From Hymenobacter mellowenesis (GTDB lineage: Bacteria > Bacteroidota > Bacteroidia > Cytophagales > Hymenobacteraceae), in the NCBI RefSeq assembly GCF_030581005.1, contig NZ_JAUQSX010000003.1:1-64000 (forward strand): DNA of 64,000 nucleotides. Direction: 5' to 3'. The notes under the pieces were generated by a model. It was not told where the DNA came from and searched no databases. It saw only the letters and a list, made by a program, of their open reading frames with translations. Positions 59,910 to 64,000 of this stretch are shown piece after piece. Every line of letters starts with the position of its first letter. Within the stretch, counting starts at the first letter, position 1. The position numbers and the translations under genes are program-made.

Positions 59910-61520
59910 TTAAAATGGTGGCTCCTCGTTGCTGAAGTTGCTCTTCGGGAAGGGCACCGGCGACTCGTTAATCTTCGAGCCCAGGCGAATGGTGTTCGGC
60001 GCGAATGGGCTGGGCTCGCTGTCGAAGTTGCTGGCGGGCAGGGCCATGGGCTGGTAGTTGCCACCGTCGAAGCCGCCGCCCATGCCATCGAGGTCGGCAA
60101 ACTTGGTGAACTTGCCGATGAACTTGAGCTGCACGGTTTCGAGGGAGCCGTTCCGGTGCTTGGCGATAATGACTTCGCCCACACCCTGCGTCGAATTGCC
60201 CTCGGCGTCCTGGTCGAGGCCGTAGTATTCGGGTCGGTAGAGAAAGATTACCATGTCGGCGTCCTGCTCGATGGAGCCCGATTCGCGAAGGTCACTCAGC
60301 TGCGGCTTCTTGTCGCCGCCGCGCGTTTCTACTGAGCGCGAAAGCTGCGACAGCGCCAGTACGGGCACGTTAAGCTCCTTAGCAATGCCCTTGAGGGCCC
60401 GCGAGATGCTGGCGATTTCCTGCTCGCGGTTGCCGCCGCGGCCGTCGGTGTTGCCGCTCATCAGCTGCAGGTAATCCACGATAATCATCTGCACGTCTTT
60501 CTGCGAGCGCAGGCGGCGGCACTTGGTGCGCAGCTCGCGGATGCTCAGGCCAGGCGTATCATCGATATAAATCGGCGCGGCCGAGAGGGCCGTGATTTTG
60601 TGGTTGAGCTGCTGCCACTCGTGGTCGGCGAGGCTACCCTTCTTGATTTTCTCCGAATCCAGCTCTGCCTCGGCCGAAATCAAACGGTTGACGAGCTGCA
60701 ACGAGGACATTTCGAGCGAGAAAATGGCCACGGCTTTCTTGAAATCGACCGCCGCGTTGCGCATGGCCGATACCACGAAAGCCGTTTTTCCCATCCCGGG
60801 CCGAGCCGCAATAATCACCAAGTCAGATGGTTGCCAGCCGCTGGTAACGCGGTCCAGGGCCGTGAAGCCGGTGGGCACGCCGGTGAGGCCGTCGGCCTGG
60901 TTTTTCTTTTCTTCGAGCTCCTTGATGGCCTTGCCCATCAAACTCCGCATGTCATCGAAGTTCTTCCGAATGTTCGATTCCGACACCTCGAACAAGGCTG
61001 ATTCGGTATCGTCGAGCAGCTTGAACACGTCGGTGGTGTCCTCAAAGGCATCGCGCTGGATTTCGCTCGAAATTCGAATCAGCTCACGCTTGATGGCGGT
61101 TTCGGTGATGATGCGGGCGTGGTATTCCACGTTGGCGGCCGAGTTCACTTTCATGGTGAGGTTGGCCACGCCGAAGGCGCCGCCGGCGGCTTCGAGGGCG
61201 CCCATCTCGCGCAGCTCCTGCACCACCGTAATCTGGTCGATGGGTTCCGACTTGTCAAACAGCCGGATAACGGCTTCGTAAATCAGCTTGTGCGCGGGCT
61301 TGTAGAAGCTCTCGGGCTTGAGCAGGTCGATGACCGAGGTTAGGGCATCTTTTTCCAGCATCAGGGCGCCAAGCACGGCCATTTCGAGCTCCGGCGCCTG
61401 GGGCGGGAGCTTGCCGGCGGCGCTGGCATTGGCGGGGACCACCGTGCCGCCCCGGTTGCCCCAGGCCGCTTTGGCTCGGGCAGCGGATTGTTTCAGGCGG
61501 TCGTCCATTTGGTCTGGCAT
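59910..61520 (-). CDS. dnaB: Replicative DNA helicase
   Basis: The ring helicase of the replication fork, 536 residues. The N-terminal domain (APELEMAVLGALMLEKDALT) and linker precede the RecA-like core: TGFTALDRVTSGWQPSDLVI, Walker A AARPGMGKTAF (about residues 244-254), Walker B MIIVDYLQLMSG, arginine-finger region FLYRPEYYG. The start is the ATG in MPDQMDDRLKQ, preferred over an in-frame ATG 79 codons upstream that shows no family similarity. Confidence 0.95.
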   Translation of the reverse strand: MPDQMDDRLKQSAARAKAAWGNRGGTVVPANASAAGKLPPQAPELEMAVLGALMLEKDALTSVIDLLKPESFYKPAHKLIYEAVIRLFDKSEPIDQITVVQELREMGALEAAGGAFGVANLTMKVNSAANVEYHARIITETAIKRELIRISSEIQRDAFEDTTDVFKLLDDTESALFEVSESNIRKNFDDMRSLMGKAIKELEEKKNQADGLTGVPTGFTALDRVTSGWQPSDLVIIAARPGMGKTAFVVSAMRNAAVDFKKAVAIFSLEMSSLQLVNRLISAEAELDSEKIKKGSLADHEWQQLNHKITALSAAPIYIDDTPGLSIRELRTKCRRLRSQKDVQMIIVDYLQLMSGNTDGRGGNREQEIASISRALKGIAKELNVPVLALSQLSRSVETRGGDKKPQLSDLRESGSIEQDADMVIFLYRPEYYGLDQDAEGNSTQGVGEVIIAKHRNGSLETVQLKFIGKFTKFADLDGMGGGFDGGNYQPMALPASNFDSEPSPFAPNTIRLGSKINESPVPFPKSNFSNEEPPF

Positions 61521-61706
61521 CGGTTGGGGAAGGGATTGGGGCGGCGTATCGAAAAGTGGGCGGCCCGATTGAAAAAACCAGCGGGCACGCCATCTATACA
61601 AAGCTAACCCCGAAGCCGGGGAAAAGTGCCGGTGGAAAATTCGATTCTTTTGGCTATGCGCCGGGCCCGGCGGCCGGGCTTTCGTACTTTCGCGCCCTTG
61701 CTTTTT

Positions 61707-61808
61707 GGTTGTCAGTTGTTCGTTGTGAGTTGCCAATTTGGGCATCTTCGACGGCACTTGTCATGCTTAACCATGGCACTTCCTGACTGACAACGAGCAA
61801 CTGACAAC
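61707..61808. repeat. Inverted repeat between dnaB and the Mur ligase
   Basis: TTGTCAGTTGTTCGTTGT at 61709 recurs in inverted form near 61790 (ACAACGAGCAACTGACAA) with one change. The arms end directly before the TTG start of the Mur ligase. It could be a small mobile palindrome or a regulatory hairpin. Confidence 0.65.
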
Positions 61809-61823
61809 TAACAACTACCTGAC

Positions 61824-63221
61824 TTGGCTTCCGATACCCTCTCTCCGCAATCTGCTGCGCCGCAGCGCGTCCACCTCATCGCCGTGGGCGGGAGCATCAT
61901 GCACAACCTGGCTTTGGCGCTACACCGCCAAGGCGCCCGCGTGACGGGCTCCGACGACGAAATTTTTGAGCCTGCCCGCGGCCGGCTGGCTGCCGCCGGC
62001 CTGCTGCCCGCCCAGGAAGGCTGGGATGCCACGAACATCACCCCCGACCTCGACGCCGTGATTGTGGGCATGCACGCCCGCTCTGACAACCCCGAATTGG
62101 CCCGCGCCCAGGAGCTGGGTCTGAAAGTGTATTCCTTCCCCGAGTACATCTACGAGGCCAGCCGCGACAAGCAGCGCATCGTCATCGGCGGCTCGCATGG
62201 CAAAACCAGCATCACGGCCTGCATTCTGCACGTGCTGCGCTACCACGGCCGGCAGTTCGACTACGCGGTGGGTGCCCAGCTGGCCGGGTTTGATTTGATG
62301 GTGCAGCTGACGGACGCGCCCATTATCATCATTGAAGGCGACGAATACCTGTCTTCGCCGGTGGACCGGCGGCCCAAGTTTCACCTCTACCAGCACCACA
62401 TCGGCGTGATTTCGGGTATCAGCTGGGACCACATCAACGTGTTCCCGACCGAGGAAATCTACCGCGAACAGTTCCGCATTTTTGCCGACATGACGCCCAA
62501 AGCCGGCGTGCTCATCTACGACCGCGACGACGAGCAGGTGCAGCTGGTGAGCGTGCCCACCAGCCCCGACGTGACCTACATCGGCTACGGTCCGCACGAG
62601 CACGTCATCCGCGGCGGCAAGACCTTTCTCATCAATAAGAAGGACGAGGAAGTGCCCATCCAGGTCTTTGGCGAGCACAACCTGCGCAATATTTCGGCGG
62701 CCAAAGAAGTGTGCAAGCAACTGGGCATCAAAGGCAAAGACTTCTTCAAGGCCGTGGCTTCGTTCCCCGGCGCGGCGCGGCGCCTGGAGCTGGTGAAGGA
62801 AGGCACCACCTCAGTGGTGTACAAGGACTTCGCCCACGCGCCCAGCAAGCTGAAAGCCACCGCCACGGCCCTGAAAAAGCAGTTCCCGCAACGTCGCCTG
62901 GTGGCGTGCCTGGAACTGCACACCTTCAGCAGCCTCAACCCCGATTTCCTGCCGCAGTATGCGCACTGCTTCGATGCGCCCGACGTGGCCGTGGTGTACT
63001 TCAACCCCCACGTGCTAGAACACAAGCGCCTGCCGCCGCTGGCCGCCGCCACTGTGGCCGAGGCCTTTCAGCGCCCCGACATCCGGGTAATCACCGACAG
63101 CGCCGAGCTGGCCGCCTTCCTGCGCGCCCAGAGCTGGCACGACGCCAACCTGCTGCTCATGTCGTCGGGCACGTTCGACGGGCTGGATTTGGCGGCGCTG
63201 GCCACCGAAATCACGGTCTGA
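61824..63221 (+). CDS. mpl: Mur ligase, Mpl type
   Basis: A 465-residue Mur-family ligase of the UDP-N-acetylmuramate:L-alanyl-gamma-D-glutamyl-meso-diaminopimelate type, which recycles murein peptide onto UDP-MurNAc. Start motif VHLIAVGGSIMHNLALAL, ATP loop IGGSHGKTSITACIL (about residues 113-127), then IIEGDEYLSSPVDRRPKF and WDHINVFPT. The C-terminal substrate domain has KDFAHAPSKL. The start is a TTG (TTGGCTTCC). It overlaps nothing but is followed within three bases by the alpha/beta hydrolase. Confidence 0.88.
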   Translation: MASDTLSPQSAAPQRVHLIAVGGSIMHNLALALHRQGARVTGSDDEIFEPARGRLAAAGLLPAQEGWDATNITPDLDAVIVGMHARSDNPELARAQELGLKVYSFPEYIYEASRDKQRIVIGGSHGKTSITACILHVLRYHGRQFDYAVGAQLAGFDLMVQLTDAPIIIIEGDEYLSSPVDRRPKFHLYQHHIGVISGISWDHINVFPTEEIYREQFRIFADMTPKAGVLIYDRDDEQVQLVSVPTSPDVTYIGYGPHEHVIRGGKTFLINKKDEEVPIQVFGEHNLRNISAAKEVCKQLGIKGKDFFKAVASFPGAARRLELVKEGTTSVVYKDFAHAPSKLKATATALKKQFPQRRLVACLELHTFSSLNPDFLPQYAHCFDAPDVAVVYFNPHVLEHKRLPPLAAATVAEAFQRPDIRVITDSAELAAFLRAQSWHDANLLLMSSGTFDGLDLAALATEITV

Positions 63222-63224
63222 GCC

Positions 63225-63920
63225 ATGAAGCCAACGCTACTTCTGCTGCACGGTGCCCTGGGCAGCCCCGCCACGCTGGAGCCGCTGGCGGCGCTGCTGG
63301 CGGCTGATTTCACGGTGAAGTCGTTCGCTTTTGCCGGCCACGGTGGGCGGGTGGTTGATTTGGCAGCATTTACGCTGCCGCACTATGCGGAGGAGGTTCG
63401 GGCGTTTCTCAAGGCGCACGAAACTCGGCCGGCGCACGTGTTTGGCTACAGCATGGGCGGCTACGCAGCGCTGCTGGCGGCCCACCGCGAGCCGGCGCGG
63501 TTTGCCAGCATCACCACGCTGGGCACCAAGCTGGACTGGTCGCCGGAATCGGCTGCGGCCGAAACCCGCTTGCTTGACCCCGAGAAGATGACGGCCAAAG
63601 TACCGGCCTTTGTGGAGATGCTGCGCCAGCGCCACGCGCCGGCCGACTGGGCCGCTGTGGTGCACGGCGTAGCCAGTCTGATGACGGCGGCCGGGGCTAC
63701 CCCGCCACTAGCCGATGCCGATTTTGCTGCGTTGCGCCTGCCAGTGCAGGTGCTCATGGGCGACGGCGACCTGACACCCGAAAGAGGCAACGCCAGTCAG
63801 CTATTAGCCGAGCAACTGCCCCTGGGGCGTTACGAGGTGCTTCCTAACACGCCGCATCCCATTGAACGCGTTGACATTGCCGGTCTGGCAAACCGGATTC
63901 GGCGTTTCGCTTTGTCTTAG
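63225..63920 (+). CDS. Alpha/beta-fold hydrolase
   Basis: A 231-residue hydrolase. The oxyanion strand is LLLHGALGSPATL (about residues 6-18), the nucleophile elbow GYSMGGYAAL (about 73-82, serine in G-x-S-x-G), and the base histidine is probably NTPHPIER near the C terminus. It follows the Mur ligase gene by three bases and is likely co-transcribed with it; a role in wall recycling is possible but unproven. Confidence 0.85.
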   Translation: MKPTLLLLHGALGSPATLEPLAALLAADFTVKSFAFAGHGGRVVDLAAFTLPHYAEEVRAFLKAHETRPAHVFGYSMGGYAALLAAHREPARFASITTLGTKLDWSPESAAAETRLLDPEKMTAKVPAFVEMLRQRHAPADWAAVVHGVASLMTAAGATPPLADADFAALRLPVQVLMGDGDLTPERGNASQLLAEQLPLGRYEVLPNTPHPIERVDIAGLANRIRRFALS

Positions 63921-63923
63921 GCC

Positions 63924-64000
63924 GTCATGTCGAGCGCAGCTGGGACATCTCGCTTGTGGTAGTACACTCCATCGATTGGATTACTTCAGCACGCGAGATA
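63924..64000. repeat. Dispersed palindromic repeat, copy 6, cut by the window end
   Basis: The left arm GTCATGTCGAGCGCAGC and the start of the inverted partner (ACGCGAGAT) are present; the right half lies beyond the end of the window. Confidence 0.75.

Overview
The window reads as chromosomal DNA of a GC-rich Bacteroidetes bacterium, most like a Hymenobacter-type member of the Cytophagales. The evidence is four secreted proteins with type IX secretion (Por) C-terminal domains, DUF4270/kelch and DUF4394 lipoprotein or cell-surface families, promoter boxes of the Bacteroidetes TAnnTTTG type placed very close to start codons, and a dispersed palindromic repeat family found in at least seven intergenic gaps. 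No rRNA operon, CRISPR array, integrase or transposase was seen.

Layout. 0.1-8 kb: arginine biosynthesis in three transcription units (GNAT-argG-argC on the minus strand, argB-argE diverging on the plus strand, argH alone); argD and the carbamoyltransferase gene are absent. 8-18 kb: lipoprotein and surface proteins (kelch, DUF4270, a type IX cargo protein), a PD-(D/E)XK nuclease-like protein, and a TetR-hydrolase-NmrA unit with a visible palindromic operator. 17-19 kb: J-domain-like protein and histone deacetylase-family protein. 19.4-26.1 kb: an RNA-repair island, the main discovery of the window. 26-28 kb: AraC regulator and quinone oxidoreductase. 28-35 kb: two paralogous giant DUF4394/type IX cargo proteins. 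35-43 kb: MOSC, membrane protein, secreted metalloprotease, PhzF, Fpg, tiny membrane proteins, a radical SAM protein and TPR proteins. 43-45.6 kb: an AT-rich, apparently foreign gene for an RloC/PrrC-like anticodon nuclease, interrupted by one in-frame stop. 45-52 kb: Lgt family, SDR, symporter, dienelactone hydrolase, luciferase-like oxidoreductase. 52-56 kb: an iron-uptake pair (TonB receptor plus PepSY reductase-like protein) behind two tandem operator-like palindromes. 56-64 kb: type IX cargo protein, TauE/SafE, SIMPL lipoprotein, DnaB helicase, Mpl-type Mur ligase and an alpha/beta hydrolase.

The RNA-repair island runs PcfJ-like protein, Ro60 (TROVE-vWA), a noncoding stretch of about 1.2 kb, then RtcB RNA ligase. 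The noncoding stretch is a tandem array of eight Y-like RNAs. Every unit has the same skeleton: an outer stem, the motif GGTGNCGTAG, an 8-bp helix whose sequence differs in every unit while pairing is kept, the 7-mer TACTTCG immediately inside it (TTCTTCG in one unit), and on the return strand a motif near TGTTGCCC. Inside this skeleton most units carry a circularly permuted tRNA-like module (anticodon-arm-like hairpin, variable region, T-arm, acceptor strand, cap loop, acceptor strand, D-arm). Different units resemble different tRNAs, one unit is a minimal 79-nt version with no tRNA module, and one keeps only anticodon-arm-like and second hairpins. The gene order Ro60-Y RNA-RtcB is known from the Salmonella rsr-yrlBA-rtcBA operon; the eight-member diversified array and the PcfJ partner are what look new here. 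A plausible reading (inference) is that Ro60 is loaded with a panel of tRNA mimics that present damaged or structured RNAs, or decoys for tRNA-targeting nucleases, next to the ligase that repairs cleaved tRNAs.
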